64,000 bases of DNA from Acidobacteriota bacterium (GTDB taxonomy: Bacteria; Acidobacteriota; Terriglobia; Bryobacterales; Bryobacteraceae): positions 1-64,000 of the forward strand of contig JACPNQ010000036.1 of the NCBI GenBank assembly GCA_016185425.1. The letters run 5' to 3'. Below are positions 16,844-25,735 of the stretch, piece by piece. The stretch's first letter is position 1. Every line of letters begins with the position of its first letter. Both the position numbers and the translations under genes were made by a program. A model generated the notes under the pieces. That model searched no databases and had not been told where the DNA came from. It was given only the letters and a program-made list of their open reading frames with translations.

Positions 16844-18244
16844 ATGAAGACACCCAAAACAGTTGCGGAACTTTTGCCGGCGCGGAGAGATTTGCTCGAG
16901 TTCGGCGGTTTGGGACTGGCGGGCGCGGCGGCTACGTCGCTGTGGCCGCTACGCGTGGGTGCGGCGGAAAAGACGAATCCGCGGGGAACTGCGCGGAATG
17001 TCATCTACTACGAGTTTTCTGGCGCGATCAGCCATGTGGACGGATTCGACTTCAAGGAGAATCCGGCGACGCAGAAAGATTTCGATGTCCGGCAGTTGAA
17101 GAACGGGGTGTACCTGTCGCATTTCCTTTTCCCGAAGGTGGAGAAGGTGATGGACAAGGTGTGCCTGCTGCGGTCCCTGCGCAGCCATGAGCAGGTTCAC
17201 TTCCGCGGTCAGTATTACGTGCAGACCGGCCGGCAGATGAACTTGGCGTTCGCGAAGGAGATTCCGGCGGTGGGTTCGGTGATCGCATCGGAATTGGAAT
17301 CGCGGCGGCGGCCGGAAGATACGTTTCCGACATACGTGTCGTTCAACCTGGAAAAAGGAGCGGCGGGCGCGTTGGCGACCGGCTTCCTGCCTGCACGATT
17401 TGCGGTGTTCGATATGGACCCGCAGGCAGCCCTAAGAGGCATGGCGCTCGACCAGAAGGCGATCGAGCTGGTGGAGGAGCGTTGGCGGTTGCTGGAGGCG
17501 CTCCGGAAGGCGGAAGCTCCCCGGATGGCGGCGTTCGGCGCCGAGATGAAGACGTTTGAGAATTTCAGCGATACGGCGCACCGGTTGATCGGCGACGAAC
17601 GGTGGCCGGCGGCATTCCATGTGAGCGACGAGGATCGGGCACGATACGGGAAGACGTCCGTGGGGCTTTCGTGCGCGCTGGCGCGGAATCTGTTGATGCA
17701 GGACGCGGGAACGCGGTACATCCATGTCTGCCATCCCGGCTGGGACCACCACGTGCGCATTTGGGACCGGAGCGCGCCGTCGAACCATTACAAGCTGATC
17801 GAGGAATTCGATCCGGCATTTTCGACGCTGCTGGAGGACTTGGCGAAGACGCCTTCGAAGGCGACGCCAGGCAAGTCGCTGCTCGATGAAACGCTGGTTG
17901 TAGCAATGAGCGAGTTCGGGCGCACTCCCGGCGATTTGAACCACATGAAAGGCCGCGACCATTACAACCCGTGCTTCCCGGCGATGTTCGCGGGGGCGGG
18001 CGTGAAGGGTGGGCTGGTGCTGGGCCGGACTAATTCCGACGGCTCCAAATGCGAGGAGACGGGTTGGAAGCGGAAAGAGCAGCCGCGGATTGAAAACGTT
18101 GTGGCGACGATGTACTCGGCGTTGGGAATCGACTGGGGCAAGGAAGTTCACGGGTTACCGTCGGGCCGGACGTATAAGTATGTCGACGAACTCGGCGCGA
18201 ACGGTTTCATTCCGACGGACGAGATCGCCACGATATACGGATGA
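16844..18244 (+). CDS. DUF1501 domain protein
   Basis: The protein has 466 residues. The N terminus RRDLLEFGGLGLAGAAATSL resembles a Tat signal with twin arginines, followed by an alanine-rich segment. The body has the features of DUF1501, an alkaline-phosphatase-superfamily-like domain: SHVDGFDFK, LLRSLRSHEQVHFRGQYYVQTG, HVCHPGWDHH, the EFGRTPGDLNHMKGRDHYN block and VHGLPSGRTYKYVDE at the end. The last block is usual in members that work with a DUF1549 protein. It is the second gene of a three-gene operon, and its stop overlaps the next start as ATGA. Confidence 0.92.
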   Translation: MKTPKTVAELLPARRDLLEFGGLGLAGAAATSLWPLRVGAAEKTNPRGTARNVIYYEFSGAISHVDGFDFKENPATQKDFDVRQLKNGVYLSHFLFPKVEKVMDKVCLLRSLRSHEQVHFRGQYYVQTGRQMNLAFAKEIPAVGSVIASELESRRRPEDTFPTYVSFNLEKGAAGALATGFLPARFAVFDMDPQAALRGMALDQKAIELVEERWRLLEALRKAEAPRMAAFGAEMKTFENFSDTAHRLIGDERWPAAFHVSDEDRARYGKTSVGLSCALARNLLMQDAGTRYIHVCHPGWDHHVRIWDRSAPSNHYKLIEEFDPAFSTLLEDLAKTPSKATPGKSLLDETLVVAMSEFGRTPGDLNHMKGRDHYNPCFPAMFAGAGVKGGLVLGRTNSDGSKCEETGWKRKEQPRIENVVATMYSALGIDWGKEVHGLPSGRTYKYVDELGANGFIPTDEIATIYG

Positions 18245-18999
18245 GAGTTTTCTGGTTAGGGGTTGCGAGCGTTCTGCTGGGCGCGGAGGCGGGGATGGTG
18301 TTTCTTCCCGGCGGCGAATTCCAGCGCGGGCGCACGTATGAGGATCCGGAAACGAAAGTAGCGTGGTATCCGAATCCGCTACGCGACGATTTGCCTGTGA
18401 AGGGCGTGCATATCGACCCCTTCTACATGGACGAGCACGAGGTGACGATCGGAGAGTACGCGGCATTCGTGTTGGCTAGAAAGCACCGGACGCCGCCGGT
18501 ATGGGCCGACGGAAAGCCGCCGGCGGGGAAGGAAAAGTTTCCCGTGGCGGATGTGAGTTGGGAAGACGCAGGTGCGTATTGCGCATGGAAGGGAAAGCGT
18601 CTGCCGACGGAAGCGGAGTGGGAGCGCGCGTGCCGGGGTTTGGCCGAGAACGAAAAGTATCCGTGGGGGAACCGGGCGCCGAAAAAAGCCGACGCGCGGT
18701 TTGATGCAACGGACGGCCCTGTGGCAGTGTGCGGCGTGCCGAAGAATAAGGTTGGGTTGTGCGATATGTCCGGAAATGTCTGGGAATGGACGGCGGATTG
18801 GTACGCGAAGGATTATTACGCCTCCGCGACGGACCGCAATCCGCCGGGGCCGGAAAAAGGCATATACCGTGTTCTTCGCGGAGGTTCGTGGTTCGATAAG
18901 GCGGACTTCCTGACCTGTGCACACCGGACGTGGGCCCGCCCGGGAGAGCGGAGCCCAACTATCGGTTTCCGGTGCGCCAAGGGGTTTGGGAAGCGCTAA
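18241..18999 (+). CDS. Formylglycine-generating-enzyme-like (SUMF1/FGE-sulfatase) protein
   Basis: The protein has 252 residues. A short signal peptide (VFWLGVASVLLGAEA) precedes the FGE domain: MVFLPGGEFQRG, PFYMDEHEVTIGEYAAFV, VSWEDAGAYCAWKGKRLPTEAEWERAC, LCDMSGNVWEWTADWY, RVLRGGSWFD and GFRCAKG. In true sulfatase activators two cysteines near the C terminus bind copper; here only CAH and FRC are present, so the enzyme may be active, or a structural member of the family. No sulfatase is encoded in the window. The four-base overlap with DUF1501 implies coupled translation. The stop shares CTAA with the convergent gene. Confidence 0.88.
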   Translation: MRVFWLGVASVLLGAEAGMVFLPGGEFQRGRTYEDPETKVAWYPNPLRDDLPVKGVHIDPFYMDEHEVTIGEYAAFVLARKHRTPPVWADGKPPAGKEKFPVADVSWEDAGAYCAWKGKRLPTEAEWERACRGLAENEKYPWGNRAPKKADARFDATDGPVAVCGVPKNKVGLCDMSGNVWEWTADWYAKDYYASATDRNPPGPEKGIYRVLRGGSWFDKADFLTCAHRTWARPGERSPTIGFRCAKGFGKR

Positions 19000-19340
19000 T
19001 TGACCACGCCGCGCGGTCCGGGACGGGCGGCTTCGAAGTGGATGCCGGTAAAGGTCTCGCCGAGATCATCGAACGTAATGCGGTCCGTGGGGGAGTTACC
19101 GCGACCCTGGCGTAGGGTAATGCAGGCGGTACGCGCGAAGGGTTGGCCGTCGCGAGCCAGGGAAACCCAGAAACTACGGCCGATTTCGTCGGGGGTGCGG
19201 GCGCAGACAACGAGGGTGAGGGTGCCGTCGTAGTTGGTGAAGAGGGCGGCATGGATGGCGTGGAAGGGGTGCTCGGCGTAGAGAAGGATCTCGCTTAGAG
19301 AGGAGCGGGGGCGATCGGTGACCGGCAGTAGAAGTTCCAT
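18996..19340 (-). CDS. Hypothetical small protein, 114 residues
   Basis: I do not recognise this family. The start MELLLPVTDRPR at 19340 is preferred because the in-frame upstream extension is low-complexity. The sequence has no signal peptide or membrane segment and reads as a beta-rich domain (HAIHAALFTNYDGTLTLVV, FWVSLARDGQPFARTACITL), ending in ETFTGIHFEAARPGPRG. It converges with the FGE-like gene, sharing the four bases CTAA at the stop codons, and diverges closely from the LacI-like gene. Confidence 0.6.
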   Translation of the reverse strand: MELLLPVTDRPRSSLSEILLYAEHPFHAIHAALFTNYDGTLTLVVCARTPDEIGRSFWVSLARDGQPFARTACITLRQGRGNSPTDRITFDDLGETFTGIHFEAARPGPRGVVN

Positions 19341-19349
19341 GGGTTTAGT

Positions 19350-20678
19350 TTGCGGCGGGAAGACGGGGTCAACCCAGGGCGAGAAATGGGAAAAGCTGGG
19401 GTTGCATTGGGGAAAGAATGGGACTACTCTTTGAGAGTTGGTCCTAAGATGGGTCCGCTGTATCCCATATCGCCGGGTCGGAACGTCCATGATGGGGCGA
19501 GGCTAGACCCAACACCGATCAAATGGGGCGATCCAATCTGGGATTCAGTGGTTGCGCCGGTGCTGGACACCATCCAAGCGGAACTGGCCCGGACGGTTCG
19601 GGGCGGGATGGTGTTTGGAGTTGTGGTCCAGGCTTGGAAAGATCGGGCGGGAGTTGGATCCAACAAGGAGGTTGGGGCGGCCCTGGGTTGGGATTTAGGG
19701 GAAGTAGCGGAGGGGTTCCGGCTGGTTCGAGACAAGTTGAAGGCTTGGAACGATCCTGTATTGGAGTTGCGCGTCCGTGAGTATACGCGGGAGTTGGTGG
19801 TTACGCCCAAGGCGGGCGTGCGGGCGAAAGGGGACCTACTGCTGTCGATTGGCGGAAGCCGGCCGGAAATTGCCGGACGGGCTTTGGCGGGGGCGACACC
19901 GGTGGCGAAGGCCCGGGGGATGCGGCTGATCTGCGAACAGCCGGAGGATGCCGAACAGCAGGCGCGGGTCCTCGATCCGGGAGCGTATGCGGGATATTTG
20001 GTTTTGCCGGTGGATGAGACGGACGATTTCGGCGCCGTGGCGAGGCTGGGTTCACTCGGTGGGCGGGTGGCGTTTTTGGATGTTTCGACGCGGAACGGAT
20101 CTCTGCCTTGCGTGAGCTTTGACTACGCCGGCGCGGGACTGTACGCGGCGCAGCAACTCATCGAGCTTGGATGCACGGACGTGGTGATGCTTACGCGGGA
20201 GCATGATTCGCGGACGTTTGCGATCGGGGAAGGATACCGGCGGGCGATGCGAACGGGCGGGTTGTCACCGCATCGGACGTTGACTGTGGATAGTGGCGTG
20301 GCGGATACGATGAGTTGGCTGCAGTTGCAGGGTTCGGTGGGGCGGACAGAGGGGCGGAAACTGGGTGTGCTGTGCGCGGATGGGGCGATGGGCGAAGAGC
20401 TACTACGGCACCTGGACAGCATGGAGGCCGGGCATTGGCATGTTGCTGTGGCCATTGTGGGTGGGAAGAGGTGGGCGGCGCGGCATTGGGCGGAGTTGAT
20501 CTGGGTGGAGTTGGATTATGCGGCGCTGGCGGAAGCGGGGGCGAAGTATTTGACAGGCGCGACGGGCGCTACGGTGCCGCAGGTGAAGCCGAAGTTTGAG
20601 CGCTGGGTGCCGAAGAAGCCGGCCGGTAGCGCGACGGAGACCGAGCAGGAGATCTGGCGTCCGGTGATGGCGAGCTGA
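19350..20678 (+). CDS. LacI-like ligand-binding protein without a recognisable HTH
   Basis: The protein has 442 residues from the first ATG; a later ATG at 19449 may be the true start. Residues from about 150 onward look like the sugar-binding core of LacI/GalR regulators: YAAQQLIELGCTDVVMLTRE, FAIGEGYRRAM, LGVLCADGAMGEELLRHL and IWVELDYAALAEAGAKYL. No signal peptide is seen, so it should be cytoplasmic. The first 140 residues do not contain the typical LacI HTH. A helical segment SNKEVGAALGWDLGEVAEGF might be a divergent one. A regulator is likely, but the mode of DNA binding is open. Confidence 0.6.
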   Translation: MRREDGVNPGREMGKAGVALGKEWDYSLRVGPKMGPLYPISPGRNVHDGARLDPTPIKWGDPIWDSVVAPVLDTIQAELARTVRGGMVFGVVVQAWKDRAGVGSNKEVGAALGWDLGEVAEGFRLVRDKLKAWNDPVLELRVREYTRELVVTPKAGVRAKGDLLLSIGGSRPEIAGRALAGATPVAKARGMRLICEQPEDAEQQARVLDPGAYAGYLVLPVDETDDFGAVARLGSLGGRVAFLDVSTRNGSLPCVSFDYAGAGLYAAQQLIELGCTDVVMLTREHDSRTFAIGEGYRRAMRTGGLSPHRTLTVDSGVADTMSWLQLQGSVGRTEGRKLGVLCADGAMGEELLRHLDSMEAGHWHVAVAIVGGKRWAARHWAELIWVELDYAALAEAGAKYLTGATGATVPQVKPKFERWVPKKPAGSATETEQEIWRPVMAS

Positions 20679-20682
20679 TTCT

Positions 20683-20877
20683 CTAGGCGACGCGGCGAAT
20701 GAGACGGGCGGGCAGGGTAATGACCGCCGTGATCAAGTCCAGCACACCGCCCACGGCGATGCCGACGATGCGGAACGGGATCAGCAGCACCCACACGATG
20801 GGATAGAGCACCAGCGCGAGAAGCGCCAGCGGCCAGCAAAGGAACAGCAGGAGGCACCAGATGAGGAACTTCAGCAT
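20683..20877 (-). CDS. Small hydrophobic membrane protein, 64 residues
   Basis: The ATG at 20877 gives MLKFLIWCLLLFLCWPLALL and a further hydrophobic stretch up to residue 57, ending in the positively charged PARLIRRVA. Two or three membrane segments are predicted. I recognise no family with certainty. It converges with the LacI-like gene and diverges from the beta-lactamase-like gene. Confidence 0.6.
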   Translation of the reverse strand: MLKFLIWCLLLFLCWPLALLALVLYPIVWVLLIPFRIVGIAVGGVLDLITAVITLPARLIRRVA

Positions 20878-20934
20878 TGTGTCCACTCCGTAGTACGCAA
20901 CCAAACGGGTTCCAGTTCCCTGTAGAATGACGGC

Positions 20935-22047
20935 ATGCGCCCGTTCGCCGTTTTCGCGTTTTGTGGGATTGCTGCGTTTACGCAGGCGATTCCAGCCGAG
21001 CGTATGCGCCGCGTGGAGGCCGCCGTGGAGGCCGAGCGCTCGCGGCAGGGCGTTGCCGGCATGACAGCGGCAGTGGCGGTCCGCGGGGTGACGAAGTGGG
21101 TGGGCGCATTCGGCAGGGCCGACTTGGAGAACGACATTCCAGTCAAGACCGTGACGGTGTTTCGAACAGGGTCACTCGCTAAGCCGATGACGGCGGCAGC
21201 CGCGTTGCATCTTTGGGAACGCGGGAAACTGGATCTGGATGCGCCGGTGCAGAAGTATGTACCCTCTTTCCCGGAAAAGCCGTGGCGGATTTCGGTGCGG
21301 ATGCTGTTGGGGCATTTGGGCGGGATACGGCATTATCGCGGTGAGGAGATCGACAGCGCGCGGCATTTCAGAGATGTGGTGGAACCGCTTCGCTTTTTCA
21401 GCGCGGATTCGCTAGCGCACCCGCCGCGAACGAAGTACTTGTACTCGTCCTATGGATATAACCTCGCCGGCGCGGCTGTGGAGGCCGCGGCGGGAGTTCC
21501 CTTCCTCGACTACCTGCGTGAGAACGTATTGAACGCCGCCGGCATGTTTGCGACACGCGACGATAATGCGTGGGAGATCGTACCGAATCGGACGCGCTGG
21601 TACACGAAGTCGAAAGACGGGCGGCTGATCAACGCGCCGCTTGCAGATACGTCGAACAAGGTGCCCGGCGGCGGGATGTTGACGACGGCGGAGGATCTCC
21701 TGCGTTTCGCGGCGGCGTGGGAACAGGAGAAGCTGTTGAAGCGCGCCACAATGCAGATGCAAACCGAGCGCCAGAAGCTGGCCGATGGGACGTTGACAGG
21801 GTATGGATTGGGCTGGAACGTGTCGCCGGTGGCGGGGAAGAATGCCGTCAGCCACAGCGGCAGCCAGCAAGGGTGCAAGACGATTCTGGCGATGTTCCCG
21901 GAGACGAAGACAACGGTGGTTGTGTTGACGAATTCAGACTATGCCGAACCGGCGAAGTTTGTGGAAGTGATCCTGAAAGCCCTGGAGACGCCGTCAAACA
22001 TGAGCCGCGTCAACGGCGTCGGCCGCGTGGTAACTGGACCGAACTAG
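20935..22047 (+). CDS. Serine beta-lactamase-like hydrolase, secreted
   Basis: The protein has 370 residues and a signal peptide (FAVFAFCGIAAFTQA). It carries the class C-type triad of motifs: SxxK as TGSLAKPMTA (about residue 81), YxN as YSSYGYN (about 167) and HxG as SHSGSQQG near residue 307. This is the beta-lactamase/D-alanyl-D-alanine carboxypeptidase-like family, also holding esterases; the substrate cannot be told from the sequence. The last 18 codons overlap the 3' end of lipA on the other strand by 54 bases. Confidence 0.88.
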   Translation: MRPFAVFAFCGIAAFTQAIPAERMRRVEAAVEAERSRQGVAGMTAAVAVRGVTKWVGAFGRADLENDIPVKTVTVFRTGSLAKPMTAAAALHLWERGKLDLDAPVQKYVPSFPEKPWRISVRMLLGHLGGIRHYRGEEIDSARHFRDVVEPLRFFSADSLAHPPRTKYLYSSYGYNLAGAAVEAAAGVPFLDYLRENVLNAAGMFATRDDNAWEIVPNRTRWYTKSKDGRLINAPLADTSNKVPGGGMLTTAEDLLRFAAAWEQEKLLKRATMQMQTERQKLADGTLTGYGLGWNVSPVAGKNAVSHSGSQQGCKTILAMFPETKTTVVVLTNSDYAEPAKFVEVILKALETPSNMSRVNGVGRVVTGPN

Positions 22048-22872
22048 CGGCCCGGATTCCACGTGGCTGAAGCCCATTTCGTAGCCGGCCTTTTTCAGTG
22101 CGGCGAATTCCTCAAGCCCTACGTAGCGCACGATGGGCAGGTGCTTTTTCGTGGGCTGGAGATACTGGCCTAGCGTGAGGATGTCGACACGGTGGGCACG
22201 GAGATCCTGCATGACGCGAAGCACTTCGTCGATCGTTTCGCCGAGGCCGAGCATGAGCCCGGATTTCGTGGGGGTTTCGGTGCGAAGGCTCTTGGCGTAA
22301 GCGAGCATCTCCAGGGAGCGCGGGTAGTCTGCGCCAAGCCGAACCGTGCGATAGAGGCGGGGCACTGTCTCCGTGTTGTGATTCAATACCTCGGGAGCTG
22401 CGTCCATTACGGTTTGCATGGCGCTGTAGTTGCCCTGAAAATCGGGCACCAGAACTTCCACATGGCAGCCGGGTACGCGGGCGTGGATGGCGCGGATCGT
22501 CATGGCGAAGAGTTCGGCGCCACCGTCTTTGCGGTCGTCGCGATTCACGCTGGTGATCACGGCGTGCTTCAAGCCCATCAATGACACGGCCTCGGCGACG
22601 CGGCGCGGCTCGTCCATATCCACCTCAAGCGGCGCGCCCTTCTGCACCGCGCAAAAGCCGCAGCGGCGGGTACACATATTGCCGAGGATCATGAACGTGG
22701 CGGTGCGGTGATTCCAACACTCGCCGATATTCGGACACGCGGCGGACTCACAGACGGTGTGCAGATTCAGGGCCTGCACCAGGGTTTTCAACTGCCGGTA
22801 ATTTTCCCCTACCGGAGCGGGCGCCTTGAGCCACTTGGGGCGTTCGGGCTTGGACTGGATGCTGACGAGCAC
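21994..22872 (-). CDS. lipA: Lipoyl synthase
   Basis: LipA inserts two sulfur atoms into protein-bound octanoate using radical SAM chemistry. Visible are the N-terminal auxiliary cluster CESAACPNIGECW, the radical SAM motif CTRRCGFC, VITSVNRDD and the C-terminal GPLVRSSYHA. The preferred start is the GTG at 22872, preceded by GGAG and beginning 10 bases after the ftcD stop; an ATG at 22956 would overlap ftcD by 74 bases. The product has 292 residues, the usual size. It is the third gene after the HutI-like and FtcD genes. No lipB is present in the window. Confidence 0.95.
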   Translation of the reverse strand: MLVSIQSKPERPKWLKAPAPVGENYRQLKTLVQALNLHTVCESAACPNIGECWNHRTATFMILGNMCTRRCGFCAVQKGAPLEVDMDEPRRVAEAVSLMGLKHAVITSVNRDDRKDGGAELFAMTIRAIHARVPGCHVEVLVPDFQGNYSAMQTVMDAAPEVLNHNTETVPRLYRTVRLGADYPRSLEMLAYAKSLRTETPTKSGLMLGLGETIDEVLRVMQDLRAHRVDILTLGQYLQPTKKHLPIVRYVGLEEFAALKKAGYEMGFSHVESGPLVRSSYHAADAVDAAHV

Positions 22873-22882
22873 TAACTCCAGT

Positions 22883-23806
22883 TTACAGCCCCGCGGCCTG
22901 GAGACGGGCTTCGATGGTGCGTCCGGGCGAGAAGTTGGCGATGCGGAGGTCGACACCAGCTTCGACGGCCATGTCCAGCGCCTTCTGGGGAATCAGGCCG
23001 ATGAGCTCCGTTCCGGTCACCCGGGCTCCGTGTTCGGCCGCAAGTTGTTCCACTCGCGGAAGGATGATGTGGGGCGGAGTGGCTTCGAAGTCGGTAACGT
23101 TGATGGAAACCTGTGTGATGCCGCGCGATTTCATAGACAGGCCGAGGGCTCGGACGCCGGGAAAGCCGCCATTCGTTTCGCGAACCGTCGCGGAGATGGC
23201 CTTGGCAATTTCGATGTCGGCCGTGTCGATCTCAATATTCCATGCGATGAGGATTTTGCGGGCTCCGACGGCGACGGCTCCGGCAGTGGGATGGAGCTCC
23301 GCCTGGCCATAGTCGGGGAACCGATGGATGTCTGTCTTGACGGCTTCGCGCAGGCGCTCAAACCCGATCTGGCGAACGTTCGGCAGATGGCGGCGCTCGG
23401 GTAAGATCGCCGCTTCTCCGTAGAGGTAGACAGGTACGTGGAACCGGTTCCAGATCTCGGCGCCGACGCTGTGCGCGATCCAGCCGCACTCGATGATGGT
23501 GACGCGCCGAAGCGGAACGAAAGGCACTACGTCGGCCGCGCCGATGCGGGGATGCACACCGTCCTGCTGGTTTAGATCGATGAGCTCGGAGGCCTTCCCG
23601 GTAGCGCGTACGGCGGCTTCGCCCACTCCGGCCGGCGAGCCGGCGAACGTGATGACGCATCGGTTGTGATCGGTATCGCTATCGACGTCGAGGACAGCGG
23701 CCTCCTCGACCTCGCGAATGCATTGCGCAATGGCTTCGATTACATCCGCGCGGCGGCCTTCAGAGAAGTTGGCAACGCATTCTACGAGGGGACCGTCGCC
23801 TGTCAT
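22883..23806 (-). CDS. ftcD: Glutamate formimidoyltransferase (FtcD-like)
   Basis: The protein has 307 residues from the ATG at 23806. It matches the transferase half of FtcD, which moves the formimino group of formiminoglutamate to tetrahydrofolate in histidine breakdown. Visible conserved blocks are VECVANFSEGR, DSDTDHNRCVITFAG, DGVHPRIGAADVVPFVP and NVTDFEATPPH. The cyclodeaminase half is absent, as in many bacteria. The ATG overlaps the stop of the HutI-like gene (ATGA) and the stop precedes lipA by 10 bases. No other hut genes are present. Confidence 0.92.
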   Translation of the reverse strand: MTGDGPLVECVANFSEGRRADVIEAIAQCIREVEEAAVLDVDSDTDHNRCVITFAGSPAGVGEAAVRATGKASELIDLNQQDGVHPRIGAADVVPFVPLRRVTIIECGWIAHSVGAEIWNRFHVPVYLYGEAAILPERRHLPNVRQIGFERLREAVKTDIHRFPDYGQAELHPTAGAVAVGARKILIAWNIEIDTADIEIAKAISATVRETNGGFPGVRALGLSMKSRGITQVSINVTDFEATPPHIILPRVEQLAAEHGARVTGTELIGLIPQKALDMAVEAGVDLRIANFSPGRTIEARLQAAGL

Positions 23807-24813
23807 GAGACCAAGGTACCAGCCCGGAAACATTTGGAGACTACATTGACGCCGGTGAAGTCGCCGAGGTCGCGATAGTCGGAGAGGTGGAGCGCGAGGA
23901 TGTCGGCCTCCTTGCCGGCCTCAAGCGATCCACGGCGGGACGCGACACCGAGCGCGCAGGCGGCATTCAGAGTGGAGAGTGTGATAGCTTCCGCGATGTC
24001 GAGACCGCCATCGCGCGCGGCCAGAACAGCGGCGGTCTGCATGCTGCAGGTGCCGCCTCCGGTGGTGGAGAAGCCGGAACCCAGAGCCACTGCGGCGCCG
24101 CCATCGAGCAGTGCCCGGACGAAGGCGGCGGCAGCAGGCGTGACGACCGCGCATGCGGCGGCCTCAGCGAGGAGGGCGATCTGCGCGGGGTCAGCGGGCC
24201 GGCTTATCTCGATGACCGCGGCCCCATAGGCCAGGGCGAGCCCGATCCAGTCCGGATTGGGCAAAACGCTGGTGTAGATGCGCAGCGCGGCACCCAACCG
24301 GCGCAGATGACGCAGCACGTCTCGCGTATGCGCATGAAGGTCGACACGAAGAAATGCCGCGAAGTCGCGCCGAATCGCGCGAAGAAGTTGAGGTTCATCG
24401 AAGTTCTTTTCCAGCTCCAGCGTAGAGATCAGTTGCGGGCGGGATTTCCCCTGCGAGAGAGCGCGCAACGGCGAGTACGGCGCGACGGCGGCGATGGTTC
24501 CGGAACCGTGAAAGAAGGCAAGATCGAGAATGCGGCGCACGAAAGCGGCGTTGGACGGAACGGCGAACTGCGCGTCGATGAAGGAGGGCATGACTACCGT
24601 GCCACCGCATTCGTGCACGACTGCGTTACGGGCTTCGGCAAGATTGTCGACGCGCCGGGAGGGTCCAACGTTGAGTATCCGCCCGTCGCGGATCAGCACC
24701 GAGCCATCATTGATTACCCCGAGATCGAGACAGGCCTCGCCGCGGCGCGGGCCCGCGGAACCACGCAACGTAAGCAGTTGGCGGGCTCCGCGCAAAAGCA
24801 GCGGACGATGCAT
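23803..24813 (-). CDS. Imidazolonepropionase-like protein without metal-binding residues
   Basis: The protein has 336 residues, against about 410 for HutI. The N terminus LLRGARQLLTLRGSAGPRRG and SVLIRDGRILNVG, and the C terminus TLNAACALGV...GSLEAGKEADILAL, are those of HutI, which opens imidazolonepropionate in histidine degradation. The metal site is lost: the usual D-x-H-T-H after the first strands reads FIDAQFAVP, and the A-T-D-F aspartate region reads ALGSGFSTT. One HAH remains in VDLHAHTRD. A catalytic amidohydrolase is unlikely; a scaffold or regulatory pseudoenzyme for the adjacent FtcD is possible. It is the first gene of the operon. Confidence 0.75.
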   Translation of the reverse strand: MHRPLLLRGARQLLTLRGSAGPRRGEACLDLGVINDGSVLIRDGRILNVGPSRRVDNLAEARNAVVHECGGTVVMPSFIDAQFAVPSNAAFVRRILDLAFFHGSGTIAAVAPYSPLRALSQGKSRPQLISTLELEKNFDEPQLLRAIRRDFAAFLRVDLHAHTRDVLRHLRRLGAALRIYTSVLPNPDWIGLALAYGAAVIEISRPADPAQIALLAEAAACAVVTPAAAAFVRALLDGGAAVALGSGFSTTGGGTCSMQTAAVLAARDGGLDIAEAITLSTLNAACALGVASRRGSLEAGKEADILALHLSDYRDLGDFTGVNVVSKCFRAGTLVS

Positions 24814-24874
24814 TCAGACTTGCCTTCTGAATGTTTTATCACGAGTTGGATTCAACGGCCCAATTGAGGGTATG

Positions 24875-25735
24875 ATGGCGGCAGCTATGGAACGGCGATT
24901 CTTCCTCTCTCTGCTTCCCGCACCCGCATTGCTCGCGAGCGATCCGGGTCCGCGCCTGCGCCCGGCGCTTTGCGCGTACTCGTTCCGGAAGGAATTGGAG
25001 AGCAAGAAGATGACGTACGAAGACGTGATCCGCTACGCCGCGGAGCACAAGCTGGACGGCGTCGATCTGACCGTCTACTGGTTCCCGTCGACAGAGGATA
25101 GGTTCCTTTATGGCCTGAAGCAGTTGGCCTACAAGCTGGGCGTGGAGATCTATTCGATTTCCATTCGCACCGACATGTGCAAGCGGCCCGGGCCGGAGGC
25201 GGATAAGGAACTGGCCGAGGTACGGAAATGGGTGGATGTGGCGGCAAAGCTCGGCGCAGGGCACATTCGCGTGTTCGGCGGGAAGGTGCCGAAGGATTCG
25301 AGTGACGCGGAGGCGGCGGGCTGGGTGGTGCAAGTGCTTGGCCGTGCGGCGGAGTACGCGGGCGGCAAGGGAGTGATACTGGGGCTGGAGAATCACGGCG
25401 GCATTACCGACAAGGCAGAAACGATTGTGGACATCGTCAAGCGTGTGAACTCGCCGTGGGTGGCGATCAATCTCGACACGGGCAACTTCAAGACGAAGAT
25501 CTATCCGCAGATCGAGATGATCGCGCCGCATGCGGTGAATGTGCAGGTAAAGGTGGAAGTGACCGAGGACGGGGTACACGCGAAATCGGATTGGGACCGT
25601 GTGTCGAAGATTCTGGTGGCGAATAAATATCGCGGCTATTTGGCGCTGGAATACGAAGCGGCCGAGAATGCCATGCAGGCGATTCCCGGCCACTTGGAGC
25701 GATTGCGGAAAGTGTGCGCGAAGTATTCGAGTTAA
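24875..25735 (+). CDS. Sugar phosphate isomerase/epimerase family TIM-barrel protein, Tat-exported
   Basis: The protein has about 286 residues. The N terminus MERRFFLSLLPAPALLA has the twin-arginine pattern R-R-x-F-L, so export folded is likely. The barrel is of the xylose-isomerase-like/AP-endonuclease-2 type: ALCAYSFRKE, YAAEHKLDGVDLTVYWFP, AAKLGAGHIRVFGGK, GVILGLENHGG (glutamate), WVAINLDTGNF (aspartate) and GYLALEYEA. These acidic residues bind the metal. Substrate unknown. ATGs at 24872, 24875 and 24887 are all possible; GAGGG lies 4 bases before the second. The stop shares TTAA with the convergent gene. Confidence 0.85.
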   Translation: MAAAMERRFFLSLLPAPALLASDPGPRLRPALCAYSFRKELESKKMTYEDVIRYAAEHKLDGVDLTVYWFPSTEDRFLYGLKQLAYKLGVEIYSISIRTDMCKRPGPEADKELAEVRKWVDVAAKLGAGHIRVFGGKVPKDSSDAEAAGWVVQVLGRAAEYAGGKGVILGLENHGGITDKAETIVDIVKRVNSPWVAINLDTGNFKTKIYPQIEMIAPHAVNVQVKVEVTEDGVHAKSDWDRVSKILVANKYRGYLALEYEAAENAMQAIPGHLERLRKVCAKYSS

